Part shown: positions 10,366 through 21,934 of the stretch, piece by piece
Layout of the letters: each line of letters begins with the position of its first letter
Numbering within the stretch: position 1 is the first letter of the stretch
Source: Terebella lapidaria
Lineage: Eukaryota > Annelida > Polychaeta > Terebellida > Terebellidae
Assembly (NCBI GenBank): GCA_949152475.1
Contig: OX424564.1
Span: 27,464,165 to 27,528,164 of the forward strand
DNA length: 64,000 bases
Direction: 5' to 3'
Made by a program: the position numbers and the translations under genes
The notes under the pieces: generated by a model
Databases searched by the model: none
The model's input: the letters and a program-made list of their open reading frames with translations, nothing else
Told to the model about the DNA's origin: nothing

Positions 10366-13300
10366 TGTTTATTTGTGTATAACATGTAAGTATGTGCCTG
10401 CTTGCATTCAGGAGATGAATAAAAATGAACAAATTTATGTGTCCATCCGTAAATGCATACGATATCTGTGTCGATTAAAAAATCAGCCCAAAGACTTGAG
10501 AAATGTTACCAGAGAAACAATGTTGAGAAATAACTTTTTTTCAGTAAAATTGTTGTTTTGACATATCAAATACATTAAAAGATCGAGGTCACCAAAAGAG
10601 CCACCCGACGTGACTGCCTATAACATCCAGGTATATAATATAGGCAGTCACATTTTAGGCAGACACAATATTGCAGTCTGGTCATAGTACAAACGTAAGC
10701 TTAATCTAGATGGTTTTGTCCGCGTCGGTCAATTTACATTATTCACGTTGAACTTTGCCTCGACAATTACCATTCAAGTTCATCTTAGATCAAGTTCATC
10801 TTAGATCAAGTTTAAGATCATCTGAGGTCAACTTCAAGACTACCAAACGACCCTCAAGAAATCCTTCCCTATGTTATTCATACAAACCTAAGCTCTGTCT
10901 ACAGCCATTTTGTTTGCAGTGTCCAATTTATACATTTCAGGTGAGATGTGACCTTCGGATTTTCCACTCAAGGTCATCTCATATCAACATCGAGCAGGAA
11001 CTTCCTGTATGTTCAAAATACGAAACTGAGCTCGTATGTAGAGGTCAATTCACACATTTCCGAAAGAACGTGACCTTGAGATTTACCATCCAAGGTTATG
11101 GGATATCAAATTCAAGATCAACAACAGATCCGCCATATATGTCTTATATTCATAATACATGCCCAAGCTGTATCTATAAGCATTTTATCTACCGCAGCCA
11201 ATGTGTGTATTTCAGGCCAGTTTGGGCCATTCGGGCCTGTATTCCAGGCCTTTTGAGCAATTAAAGGCATTCCATCTTGATACACAAACAGACAGTGCAC
11301 AATGTCATGAAAATAAATTTAGAAAAAAATGTTACTGGATAAATTTTGAGCAAAGTGTCGAAAAGTGAAATTTTGGTCCTTGTGACCTTTTGATATTACA
11401 TTTCGGGCCTTCCGAGGCACGTGAGGCATTCTGTCTTTGTATATGACACAGAATATATTGTCTTGAATATTCATAAACAAAGTTACAGAATTTATTTTGA
11501 GCAAGGTGTTAAAAGCTGAATTTCGCTCTTTTTGACCATTTGAGCCTCTATTACAAGACTTTCAAGCGATTCAAGGCATTCTATTTCAATACACGAGATA
11601 AACATTACATAATGTAATTAACATGTGAAATTAAATGAAAAGTTACTGACTGGATCCGAGAAAAGTGCCAAAAAGTGGATTTTTGGCCCTTTTACCTATC
11701 CATATTTATACACGAAAAAGAGGATGCATGATATTATGAACAGGTGAAATTGAAGAGAAAATTACTGAATAGATGATGTCCGGTAAGTTAAAAACTAAAG
11801 AATACCTCCATCTTGAAATATTTCAGCAAAAAAAGAGACATTTTCAGCAAAATGACAAGGAAATCCGACCATAAACTTTAAAAAGTAAATAAAAACAAAA
11901 AAACAGACGCACCGTCATGCCAATAGGTTATCAAACCAAAGGTGTGGTAATCTAAAAATTGTGTCAAGGGTTCAGATAGGTTCCCAGACTATGCGCTTTT
12001 ATAGTATACTCGAGTATAGGCGCACTACATTGTTTCGAGTTTCAGAACACCCCCATTCAATTTACGATTAGCAACACTACATTCATTATATTATGTTTTA
12101 TTTTTTTTATTTCGAAGTAGTTTAACGACTATATTGATAATATAATTTATTTCAACTTCAAAAAAAAAAAAAAATTTCGAAGCTGTCATCAAACTTCCGA
12201 TAGGCTTACATGATCTGTGTCATTAAAATGATGGGTGTGCAACGTCTACCTGCTGCTGTCTTTGTTAGTACAGTTAGGAGGTGCACTAAAACACACACTA
12301 ATTGAATTTTATTTGCACTAACTTGATTTGGATCGTTGATATTGTAATTACATGTGCTTATACTCGACTATTGCTGACGTACCCGCGAAATGTACACTTT
12401 CTCGCATAGAAGCACATGCGCTTATGCTCGAGTATAAGCACATATTCGAGGATAAGTGCATGTGCCTAAAAGCGCATGAATACGGTATACTGACAGTGTT
12501 ATGTTTACAATATATTAATAAAGTTTGTTCGGTTCATTATGCCTTTGTGATAGTTTCGGTCAAGGCATGCTTCGGTGGAGCTCAATAGCACCAAGGTTAC
12601 ATTATCAACAGCCGATGTGTATCACGTGGATAAAATATTGGCCACCTAACTAGGCTATAGAGTACCAGTGCTGGTATATTCTTATGGCACCTCATATATA
12701 TGACTGTGTTCTCATGGCGTAAACACAATGAACACGCTTACGTGTTTCGGTGGACCTGAATCTACCCTATCTGTAGGTCTTTTACATGACATATTTTCAT
12801 AACGATTAGGTTTACGTTTACAAGAGGTATCTCAGCCTTGAGCGCTCCGCTACAGAAGTTCAGAAGGTCGAATCCAAGGTCGCTACACAAATCATCATAT
12901 ACGACTGACTTCCCATTTGAAATGCCAATATCTAAGCTTTATTTTCAAGCATTCTATGCGTATACTCGCGGCAGTTCCCATTATGAAGGAAAAAAAGTCC
13001 AAAGATATTTTCAAAGCAGAAAAAAAATATTTTTGGCCGTTCTTCGTCCAAAATTGGGCCGTGTTTCGTCTAAAATGGCCTCCATTTCGAAAATCAAAAG
13101 CACTATACACATACCAAAATACACGTATCTCGAATACACGTATCTAGCTCTTGAAATAATTTTATGCATTTTAAGCAAAATTTGAATGAATGATTCGAAC
13201 AAAAACTATAAAGATCCCCAAAATTGGACGACTACAGATAACCAAAAGTTGACTACAGATATAACCAAAAGTTGACGACTACAGTTGACGACTACACGGC

Positions 13301-13938
13301 ATCGCTAAATCTCAGTTGCCATAAAAAAAATATTGTAGGGCCTATGTGCATTTTACATAAAATAAATTGGAAAATCTCGAAAAGGTCCGGGGTAACTGAA
13401 GCATTCCAAAATGGTGATTTTGCTTTATTTCTTAACAATATGGCAAACTAACATAAATTACTTAACTTATGCTTAATAACCAAGTTGGATTATACAAAGC
13501 TAATTATCAGATTATATACCAGAAAATTGACAACCAAGCAGGGATACACGGTGGATTCAACTGATAATTTTGAATGGAACAAACCTTTATATCAATGTAT
13601 TTATTCATTGAATAAACATGTGGAAAAATTTTATGAATTTATATTCCTCAATTTTAATTGGAAAGAAATTTGTTTAAATATTGTTCGCTGTTCACAACCA
13701 GTATTTAATTAGAAATATATTATATTCCATGATTGTCCTGGGCAAACTGCAATGGACATCCCCGAAATGCCCAAGAATGAGCATTACGGCACGACACTTA
13801 TTGCGTACATACGGTACATGTACAGGTGGATGGCCTGCCGCAGTGTACATAATTCAAAGCATGATTATACGCAGGTTTAGCGTTGCCTACAGGTTTAGCG
13901 TTGCAACAACGTGTTCGCCTCAAAACTGTGCTTTCCTA
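10366..13938. other. No gene seen; dispersed repeats
   Basis: After the transporter stop, several repeat families follow. At about 10755-11300 lies AAGGTCA-containing sequence repeating at about 140-150 bp. At 11300-11950 is a related degenerate array (TTTTTGGCCCTTTTGACC-like words) ending in CGTCATGCCAATAGGTTATC. At 11985-12490 palindromic GCTTATACTCGAGTATAAGC-like words occur. At 12840-13180 is a copy of the GGTCGAATCCAAGGTC / CCCATTTGAAATGCC family that recurs at 36.6 kb. Open frames here (for instance 12352-12588 and 12838-13185) sit inside repeats and show no domain. Confidence 0.5.
11985..12490. repeat. Palindrome-rich repeat cluster
   Basis: ATGCGCTTTTATAG at the left recurs inverted at the right (CTAAAAGCGCAT), and the interior has several near-palindromic copies of TGCTTATACTCGAGTATAAGCA. 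It looks like a short inverted-repeat element with an internal array of palindromic units, similar in style to the two elements at 13.9 and 19.0 kb, though its ends are not clean. Confidence 0.4.
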
Positions 13939-14422
13939 CGGTGGCTGATATGTGACATCTAAATTTTTTTTGCAGGACACCAATTTAAAAAATAGCAAAA
14001 TATTCTATTCGTGAATAAAATTACTCCATTCGCAAATAAAACATTCTATTTGCGAATAAAACATTCAGCCACCGTACTATTCACCAATAATACTCAATAA
14101 GTTACAATTGCTATGAGTAACAAAAGCGTCTATACATCACAGTGACACATCGCCATTCTGTGACCATTCAACGAACGTTTTATTCGTTAACAGAATGTTT
14201 TATTCGCGAATAGAATAGTTTTATTCGTGAATAGAACGTTTTATTCGTGAATAGAATGTTTTATTCGTGAATAGAATGTTTTATTCGCGAATAGAACGTT
14301 TTATTCATGAATAGAATGTTTTATTCTCGAATAGAATAGTTTTATTCACGAATAGAATATTTTGCTATTTTTTTAAATTGGTGTCTCGCAAAAAAAATTT
14401 AGATGTCACATATCAGCCACCG
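13939..14422. mobile_element. MITE with TA target duplication and internal palindromic array
   Basis: Terminal inverted repeats of about 80 bp begin CGGTGGCTGATATGTGACAT and contain GACACCAATTTAAAAAA. The element is flanked on both sides by TA. Between the arms is an array of about 20-bp units (TTTTATTCGTGAATAGAATG and variants), each itself near-palindromic, most regular at 14160-14350. There is no transposase frame. A TA duplication with long terminal repeats fits a Tc1/mariner-related or similar TA-specific family; the exact superfamily is not determined. The left flank TTTCC-TA is shared with the element at 18978. Confidence 0.8.
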
Positions 14423-16659
14423 TATTTTCCACAATTTCTTGCATTATCACACGCTGCTTTAAACTACTTACATGTACGAGCATCCTTATCAATACTGCGC
14501 TAAGTGATTTTGGTATGGTACGTTATTTTATCCTCCATGTCAGTGTTTTACTTTCGAGTCGCGACTGTCTCGTTCGACGAGGCAGCAATTTTTCTCGAAG
14601 GATGTTCGTTGCAAATCCCAGGATGCGCTGACCAAACCCAGGATTAGCGGACTGGTTCCCCAGCGTGAACATATGGCCTTGAGATTAACCAATCAAGGTG
14701 ATCTTTGTGAATTTCAATGTCATCCTAAGGTGTGCTGCATATGACCTTCTATATATTCTTAAATCGAACATAAACTCTATGTACCGCATTGATTAAACAC
14801 CTACGAGAACAATGCAAGTATGGTTTAAGAATTGATAAGCTACGTCACTGCTAATTTCTCTATAATTTCTCAACGATCTTCACCATTTGGCAGGGTGCAC
14901 ATGAGCCGACATGCATGAACAGCTCACAAACTTATTTATCGCCTGTGTTAAGAACGAGAGGGAAACTAAGACAGATAAGGATTAATTGAAGCTGTATCAA
15001 CCATGTGGAGTATATCGGCTGTGTTATAGACTAATTTTCGAGTGGAATGGATGTAGAGGAAAAAGTGTGAGCGTGAAAGCGCCATATCAGTGCGACTCGG
15101 ACTTTGCATAACACCCGACGAACTGTACGATCCGAGAGGGTCGTATTTTCATCCGGTGGGAACTATACCACATATGCATATTTCACAAAATCACTCATAT
15201 CTACATAACATGTACATGGCGGAGATAAATGAATTATGATGTAACCAAATTTCGGGATTTATAATAATTTCCGAAATGAAATTTAATTTTAGTGGCAGAG
15301 AGTAACCACTGACCACTATAATGGGATTCTCCATGCAAACAAAACCATACAAAATATACTATATTCGCGAAACCATAGACCTGATTTTGAGCATTTTATA
15401 CATCTCAATGTGTCACATTGAAACAATGTCAATATCAAATATATAACAATTTAGGCCACAGTAGAAACACGAGTGTTCATTTGGTATTTTATGTACATTT
15501 GTCATCCAACTGGGCATAAAATGGCAAAGAAAAAATAATCAAACACTGTTGCTTGGTGGAGGACAAACCCTTGATATTCCGATAACAAACATAAACAACA
15601 ATTCAATTTGCGTCCTTATCTGAGGAAAAATGACTTCGTAAAAAATGTGACGTTTGCGTGTAATAAGTGGCGACAAAAATCCTTAGGAATCGAGATTCGT
15701 AACAATATTATAATTTATGTATGATTGAACATCATGAGATTGCGAATGCACATTGTGTATTATATCATGCATATTGAATCAATATACTTATCAGTATATT
15801 AATCGATCCCGACCGATCCTCGATAGACGAGTCACTTGAAAGTGTCATAGAGAAGTGAAGCGCTGTACTGGGTGATGCAAAAATATTTTATGATATTATT
15901 TACAAACCAGAAAAAACAGATTTTCTTTCAGCAACCTTGAACTGGTTAAAACAGAAATGGACAAAATCGTCCTTGAATCACATCAAGTCCAATTAACGTG
16001 TGCAATATTTCGCTTCAGGAACTCGAAGCTCGAAGTTGAAACAATATAATCGGATTCAGTATAAATGGGAACACTATCTCTGACATACCACCTACAAGTT
16101 TAGTTTGGTAGCTGGTTACAAAAGTCTTAAAATCACAATTTCTCATAATCCCAATAAGTCATGGGACCATGAATGTAATGTTGTATAGTGTATTGATAGA
16201 CAAGTGTCCATGTTGTGAAAAGAAGCTTTTTGTCATTAATACAACTAAATGTGATGGAAAGTAATTTTTTTGAAGATTATATTGGGAAAATATATTTTTC
16301 AGAACCTGTCTATTCGTGACAAAGGTAAAAATAGTTGGATGTATGGCTGCCCAATATTAGTTATCACGTTCGTATTCATTGAATATTTACTTTGAAACGC
16401 CCTGTACTCAATACGACACATTTATTCGCGCATACATGTATTGTTGGTAATTTGACTCAGTAATCTATTGGAGGCAGAGAAGGTTTGTACATCCAACCTT
16501 AAATTCAGTTTCGCAATCGCTTCAATTCACATAATTCAAATGAAAGTTTCAGATTAAACTCAATGATATAAGCTGCTAGATAGAACTCCTATGTAGTTCA
16601 GAGACAAAAAAATTACTTTGTTTCTGGTTCTCTTCTACTCCATCAAATTTTCTAAGAAA
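14423..16659. other. Upstream region of the + strand EGF-discoidin gene; left arm of an inverted duplication
   Basis: No gene seen. At 14650-14790 there is a CCTTGAGATTAACCAATCAAGG repeat related to those at 10.8 and 29 kb. At about 15380-15790 the sequence matches, inverted, the region 29800-30230 upstream of the minus-strand paralogue: GTTATCGGAATATC, CCACCAAGCAA, GCCACTTAT and AATGTACATAAAATA words in the same order on the complement. The promoter of the 16660 gene should lie here; I see no certain core element. Confidence 0.55.
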
Positions 16660-17956
16660 ATGGGACGAGTCGCTGGGTTAGTGTTCTTGGTCTCGCTATC
16701 AGCGGTCTGCTGTGGTGCATCAGCACACAGGCACGTTGGAAAAACTCGCAATTTGAAGGTAACACCTGTCAATTATTTAGTCATAATAGACATAGGTTTT
16801 AGGTCGCTTTTGTTACTAGGTGATACTCTGCACTTGTGTTTGTTCAGGCAGGAGATCCGCATCAGAAACGATTTATGGAAAGCGCTGAGAGCAAAGATCC
16901 TACTGGTACTGGTACAGAATTATTAATTCTGACAACATGTATTTGGTAGATAATTGCAAATCGGTGACACTAGTTGAATATGTGACTCGAACCTTGTATC
17001 CAGTAACTGTTTGCGGGAACAGCACAGCATGTGAGAATGGTGGGACATGTGTACCTCTGGATGGAGAAGACTTCCAGTGTGCCTGTCCTCCTTTCTTCAC
17101 AGGCTCGCTCTGCTCTAAAGGTATAAAAGATAGTGGATGAAAACTAGATATCAAAGACTGTATTCTTAAGCTATCAAGTGTAGGTTGTTGGTTCAATAAT
17201 CCAAGTCGAAGGTGAAGAGTTAAAGTGGTACAAGATATCCCTTACAATCCATAAATGTGTTTCACGTGGTTTACATTACGTTCCCTCAAACTGTCCCGGA
17301 TGAAGAACCTCTGACGAATGTCGCCTATGAGCCTTGTGGCGCGTCTTGTACCGTATCGAGTACAAATGGGACAGAGTTCACTTGTGAGTCTAGCTTGGAT
17401 GGCGACCCGAAGAAAGATCCGACTTGGAGAAGTGCTGACGGTGATCGCGAAGGAGCGTGGTTTAGAATCCAGTTTACAGACTACTACAGGATCCAAGCCT
17501 TTGCTGTCCATGATGCTCTGAGCCTGGAGCATTCGTCCTCCAGGCTGATGCTTCGCACTAGTGATGACAAGACGTCTGAGGTAAGCAGTTTTGAAAAAAT
17601 AGTTCATTACCTTAAATATTGAATGAATATATTCAGTCACATGGTGGCAGTGCAATGAATATGAATTCATTCGACCCGCAGGCGTCCAGCATACTGCACA
17701 GGGTGAATATTATACACTTTATGTGTGTTAACACATTTGACTACTGTCATACAAACCAATACAGGTGAAGCTTGAGTGTATAGACATGGAAGGCAGTACG
17801 GACAGATACTGGCAGCACTATGACTTGGTGCCCACTGTGACAAACAGCCTCTACATTGAGGTCCTGGAAGTGTGTGACCCAATGTCAACAAGTTTGCTGG
17901 CACTGCGGGGCCTTGAAGTCTATGGCAACTACCGTGGGTACACTGTGATAGAATAA
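16660..17956 (+). CDS. Secreted EGF plus discoidin-like protein, five exons
   Basis: Exons inferred from splice consensus and conserved phases: 16660-16758, 16848-16905, 17004-17120, 17306-17580, 17765-17956 (stop). The sum is 741 nt, 246 residues. Donors read GTAACA, GTACTG, GTATAA and GTAAGC; phases are 0, 1, 1, 0. Exon 1 encodes a signal peptide (MGRVAGLVFLVSLSAVCCG, cleavage likely after ASA). Exon 2 encodes a short charged linker. Exon 3 encodes an EGF-like domain with six cysteines (ACENGGTC, FQCACPPFFTGSLC). Exons 4-5 encode a F5/8-type-C (discoidin)-like beta-sandwich: PCGASCTVSS, SLDGDPKKDPTW, GAWFRIQF, YRIQAFAVHD, then YWQHYDLVP, LEVYGNYRG. An upstream in-frame ATG at 16618 is less likely because it would place polar residues before the hydrophobic core. 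Likely an extracellular binding protein; ligand unknown. The paralogue at 28264-24623 has identical exon phases. Confidence 0.82.
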
Positions 17957-18067
17957 ACCACAAACTTTTGGGGATATGATATCCCGAGCAAGACACTTGA
18001 AGGTAGAATAAAACCAGTACCTCCAAAAGAGTTCCCAGATATCAGTTTTAGAGTGTGTTTTTTTTAG

Positions 18068-18754
18068 GTCCACTGATCAATGTTGCACTACTAGAAGAAG
18101 GGACGACTTGCAATGCCTCCAGTGTCTACCACCCGGAGGACTTCGTCTGTGAGAACGCAATCGACGGCGTGGAACTGCCGGGTGATGGCAATGAAAAGGC
18201 GTCTAATGGCGAGGGCGTTGGAGCCTGGGTCATGTTGACATTTCCAGACGTCAGAGCCGTGGTGGCCGTTGGATTTCTACAGAGGTGTGATGCATCCGCC
18301 CAGAATAGCGGCGTGTCTTTGGAGTTCAGCGACAAGAGTACACAGTCGGTGAGTATCATACTTAACTACCCGTATAATGAAACATCATGTTTGTTTGAAT
18401 CAGAGTAATCAGTTTTGTTCCCAGGATCTTTTTTTATTTTAGCAATCAGTGTTTTGGTTGGTATATTTCCAAACATTTCATCATGTATACTTGGGTTACT
18501 AGCAATTCTCATGTTACTCAAGATGTGAAAAAAAGCGATTAAGCTATATCCATACAGAAGACAGCATGTATAATTATTGCAGATGGCAATGGAGTGTTTC
18601 ACCAGTCTGCCCCCGAGTGAGTGTGAGGAACACTACTGGCAACAGTTTGACCTTGACCCCTTCATGATGACGCTATACATCCGAGTGACAATCACGTCTG
18701 TGTGTACGTCAGGAGACAACGGCTTCCGGGAGATCCGGGTCTTCGCAATCAAAG
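18068..18754 (+). CDS. Second discoidin-like exon pair (2a/2b) downstream of the 16660 gene
   Basis: Two exons code for another discoidin-like domain: 18068-18348 (acceptor TTTTTTTAG, donor GTGAGT, phase 1 in, 0 out) and 18583-18754 (acceptor TTATTGCAG, donor GTATGC, phase 0 in, 1 out). Motifs are EEGTTCNASS, CENAIDGVELPG, GVGAWVMLTF, VAVGFLQRC, then YWQQFDLDP and NGFREIRVF. The entry phase equals that of exon 4 of the 16660 gene, so exon 3 (EGF) could splice to either pair. The 17956 stop prevents simple serial use of both unless that exon is skipped. No terminal exon after 18754 is evident; reading through the donor would stop after about 15 residues. It could instead be a remnant of a separate gene. 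Confidence 0.65.
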
Positions 18755-18977
18755 GTATGCTGCCACGTATCCACATGGCTATTGGTGTTAACATGTAAAA
18801 TGATAAATTCTGCTTCTGCAACACTAACAATCACTTTTGGTTATGGTAGAAATGGAAGTTTTGATAGGAACTTATGTATTATATAAATGTTATGTATTTT
18901 ATAAATGTCACACATGAAAACACTCTATAGCCCCTATTCAAAGGACCTTTACGTATTTTCGTTACCATGCTTTCCTA

Positions 18978-19341
18978 CGGCAGCGTAGAGCTGCCACCGC
19001 CGTATTTTTTTTATTTCGCATATACGAATTAATATTTCGCATATACGAATTATTATTTCGCATATACGAATTAATATTTAGCATATACGAAATAATAATT
19101 TGCATAAACGAATTACTATTTCACACCTGCAAATTAATATTTTGCATACACGAATTAATATTTAACATATGCGAATTAATATTTCGCATATACAAAATAA
19201 TAATTTGCATAAACGAATTACTATTTCGCACATGCAAATTAATATTTCGCATATACGAATTAATAATATTTCACATATGCGAATTAATATTTCGCATATA
19301 CGAAATAAAAAAAATACGGCGGTGGCAGCTCTACGCTGCCG
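18978..19341. mobile_element. MITE with TA target duplication and 21-bp palindromic array
   Basis: Terminal inverted repeats of about 50 bp begin CGGCAGCGTAGAGCTGCCAC and run into an AT-rich stretch. TA flanks both ends. The interior is an array of roughly 21-bp units (TATTTCGCATATACGAATTA and variants) that are themselves near-palindromic. There is no coding capacity. Design, flank (TTTCC-TA) and length class match the element at 13939, although the unit sequence differs, so the two look like members of related families. Confidence 0.85.
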
Positions 19342-19839
19342 TAATGATGTATGGCGGTAATTATCTAACTCCTAGAGACCGGAATCTACACCAACTAATA
19401 GAACCGTATCATCGCTATAAGCCATTAGCTCAATATTGTAATATAATACTGCAAATGAATTGTGATATTTGAGAATAAAATGCACAAGTACAGGACTGAA
19501 TGTTTTATAATGGATATATCAACTACTGTATTGAATACATAAATAAACTCCTGACATGCAAAGTGGTTTTATTGTGGTTTTCAAACGAGTTGGAATGAAT
19601 TGTACGGTATTACAAACAATAACTAAAAACCGCAATGCTATCCAACAATTTAGTTTGCACAATCTTTTCCATAGCTCATGGTTAATCACGATTTGAAATT
19701 ACTCGACAATATCAGGATCAGGGACTACTATTCATACGAACTACCAATTGCTTTCACATCGGTATTCGTCCTGCATGGACATCGTAGGCCTATAATTATA
19801 GGTAATTGACTGGATACAGTGTTTGAGGCCCGAGGTCGT
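19342..19839. other. No gene seen; spacer between convergent loci
   Basis: AT-rich sequence without coding signs or recognisable repeats. Confidence 0.5.
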
Positions 19840-20640
19840 GCCTGGGCCGTAGCACGCATGAGCTTGCGAGTACTGTCTGGTACTGTCTGGTAATCATTTG
19901 TCCCCTTTCGCGGATCTGTTCTTGGTTTTTGATTTTCGATATTGCCATGATGTTTTGGGATCCTGTTTGATATTGTCTGCTAGTTGTCTGAGTCGTCTGT
20001 GTGAGCTCATTGTTTCAGCTGTTACTCTTAAATAGTTGGGATAATCTTCGGATTGTTTGTGCTGTTTCCACCATTATGGCTATTTCTGTAATTTGGATTT
20101 GGCTGTTCTATTCATCCACATGTTCTTGTTTTGTTTTCGGGATAAACAGTTGATTGGCTGATTGCAAGTTAGTTGTACTAGGTCTCTCCTGTGCTCGTAT
20201 TTGTCAGACATGACTGGCAGTCTGCCCTTTGATGTGGGTGTTTAGACCATCATAGTCACCATTATGTGCTTGTGAGCATGTTACGTTCATTGAAGATGTG
20301 ATCGCTTATTTCCAGGCCCGGTTCGTTGGCTACATTCTGGACTATGATCAACTTGATAAGTCAGAAATAGGTCATCTGTGTTTGTTTTTGTACCGTGCCT
20401 GTTTGATTCTGTATATGTTGGTACAGGGAGATTATTGTTTCGACATTGTTTGAATCTAAAGGTGGTACGTTATGGACTTGTATATGGACCAACCTATTTC
20501 AGTGTATTTCAAGTAGCTCATGATCATTTGTATGGAGTTGCAACTACTGGTAGGTGTTGCCTAAGGGTGGCTTATTCACTTGTTCGAACCATACACATTC
20601 AATGAGGAGTTTGTTTTAGCCTTCTGACTTCATGGACAGC
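19840..20640 (-). mobile_element. Decayed LINE fragment (endonuclease end to pre-RT linker), antisense
   Basis: On the minus strand the stretch near 20110-19900 reads like the linker before a LINE reverse transcriptase: KNMWMNRTAKSKLQK, then QLADNIKQDPKTSWQYRKS and KTKNRSAKGDK, with in-frame stops. Further upstream (about 20390-20280) NEPGLEISDH resembles the endonuclease end (NEPGL and SDH blocks). It is an old, non-functional piece of a CR1/jockey-type element lying in the centre of the inverted duplication. Confidence 0.7.
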
Positions 20641-21308
20641 CAGTTGAGTGTTTTAGGTTATGGAAGAATTGGTGATCGTCACTTCAGTTGTTCATCAATA
20701 GTATATGAGTGGTAATTAAGCGATAAAACTAAAAAACTATTCATGTTTCCTACAAGCATAGACTCGCAGATAACAACTCGCTCTGGAATGATTCATAGGT
20801 TTGGATCTAACAAATTTTTATGACTTTGCTCAGTTTGCACAGTCGTTGGTTAAAGTATATGATGTACAATAAAAAAAGGCCTTAAATAATAGCATAACAG
20901 AACATCTATTGAACCGAAACTCGATTTCATATCCAGTAAAGCTGACTTCTACTACATAGATGTGTACACGTGCGGGATTACACAAATCAAGTCTCACAAA
21001 GCCAGGAAGACCATCAACTCCATCTTCATATGTGACATCAACAGATTAAATCATACTATCAGATCACTATTTGATACAAGTATATATATAGTACTAAATA
21101 TAAATAGAAGAACGTGTGAATTTTAATTACAAAAGTCATTGTGTATAATTCCCGCTGATGTTGAGCTCTGATGATCTTCAGTAGTTCAGTAGTGTGGGAT
21201 CAACTCTGAAGATAACAAAAAAAAAACTCAGAAGATAACTGACAACTTTATCATATGAGGTAATGACATTATATTCGTATTGCCGTGGAGGAGAAATTGA
21301 TAAATTAC
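20641..21308. other. No gene seen
   Basis: AT-rich spacer. A terminal exon for the minus-strand discoidin pair would be expected here if one exists, but none is recognisable. Confidence 0.45.
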
Positions 21309-21934
21309 CCTGTGTGAAGATCCGGATCTCCCTAAAGCCATTGTTGTCGGTGGAGCACACAGATGTGATCGTCACTCGCACGTATGACGTCAGCACGTGA
21401 GGGTCAAGGTCAAACTGCTGCCAGTACTGACCAGTGCAGTCTAGTGGATGCTCTCCAGAAAAACAGTCTAGTGCGACCTGCACAATTGAAAATCAGCGCT
21501 ATTATCTTGTCATCGTTTCTCAGTTAAAAGCAAACTCAGTGAAATAAATGTAAAATGATTGGTAAGGAAGACGGAAACATATTTATTATTATTCCAATTC
21601 ATTTGACACAATGTGACCAAGGGATACAAATCCACCTGCTGTGAACTGGCATCGCTGAATTCCAGGGTGAGCGCACTGTTTTGAGAAGATTGGCCACAGC
21701 GCTGCAGGAACCCGACTGCCATAACACTCTCAGCTTGAGGAAGGTCAACCTGGATCCATGCACCTACTCCCTCGTTGTTGGACAACCACTCGTTATCCTC
21801 CCCAGGCACGTCCACTCCATCAATGGCGTTCTCGCAGCCGAAGTCCACCTCGTTGTAGGTGCTGGAGGCGGTACAAGTGGCACCCAGTGCTGAGTTCTTC
21901 ATCGGCACTGACGGATTTTCATAGTTAAAAGTGA
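21309..21934 (-). CDS. Second discoidin-like exon pair (2a/2b) of the minus-strand locus
   Basis: Mirror counterpart of 18068-18754. Exon 2a runs from about 21934 (acceptor TACAAG, tentative) to 21636 (donor GTGGAT); exon 2b from 21477 (acceptor TTGTGCAG) to 21309 (donor GTAATT). Phases are 1, 0, 1 as in the plus locus. Motifs are ALGATCTASS, CENAIDGVDVPG, GVGAWIQVDL, VMAVGFLQRCGQ, then YWQQFDLDP and NGFREIRIF. The 2a start is the weakest boundary, being six codons longer before the conserved cysteine than in the plus copy. The final exon is not found. Probably an alternative 3' part of the 28264 gene or the relic of a neighbouring one. Confidence 0.62.

Noticed and set aside
14160-14360. Regularly spaced palindromic repeats resembling a CRISPR array
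   Set aside because: Units are contiguous with no unique spacers, lie between terminal inverted repeats of a TA-flanked element, and the DNA is animal.
16618-16659. Upstream ATG of the EGF-discoidin gene
   Set aside because: It would add 14 residues before a textbook signal peptide, and the ATG at 16660 gives the same arrangement as the paralogue.
17765-18754. One long gene using both discoidin exon pairs in series
   Set aside because: Exon 1b ends in an in-frame stop in both paralogues, and no donor of the needed phase 1 is visible before it (GGGTAC would give phase 2).
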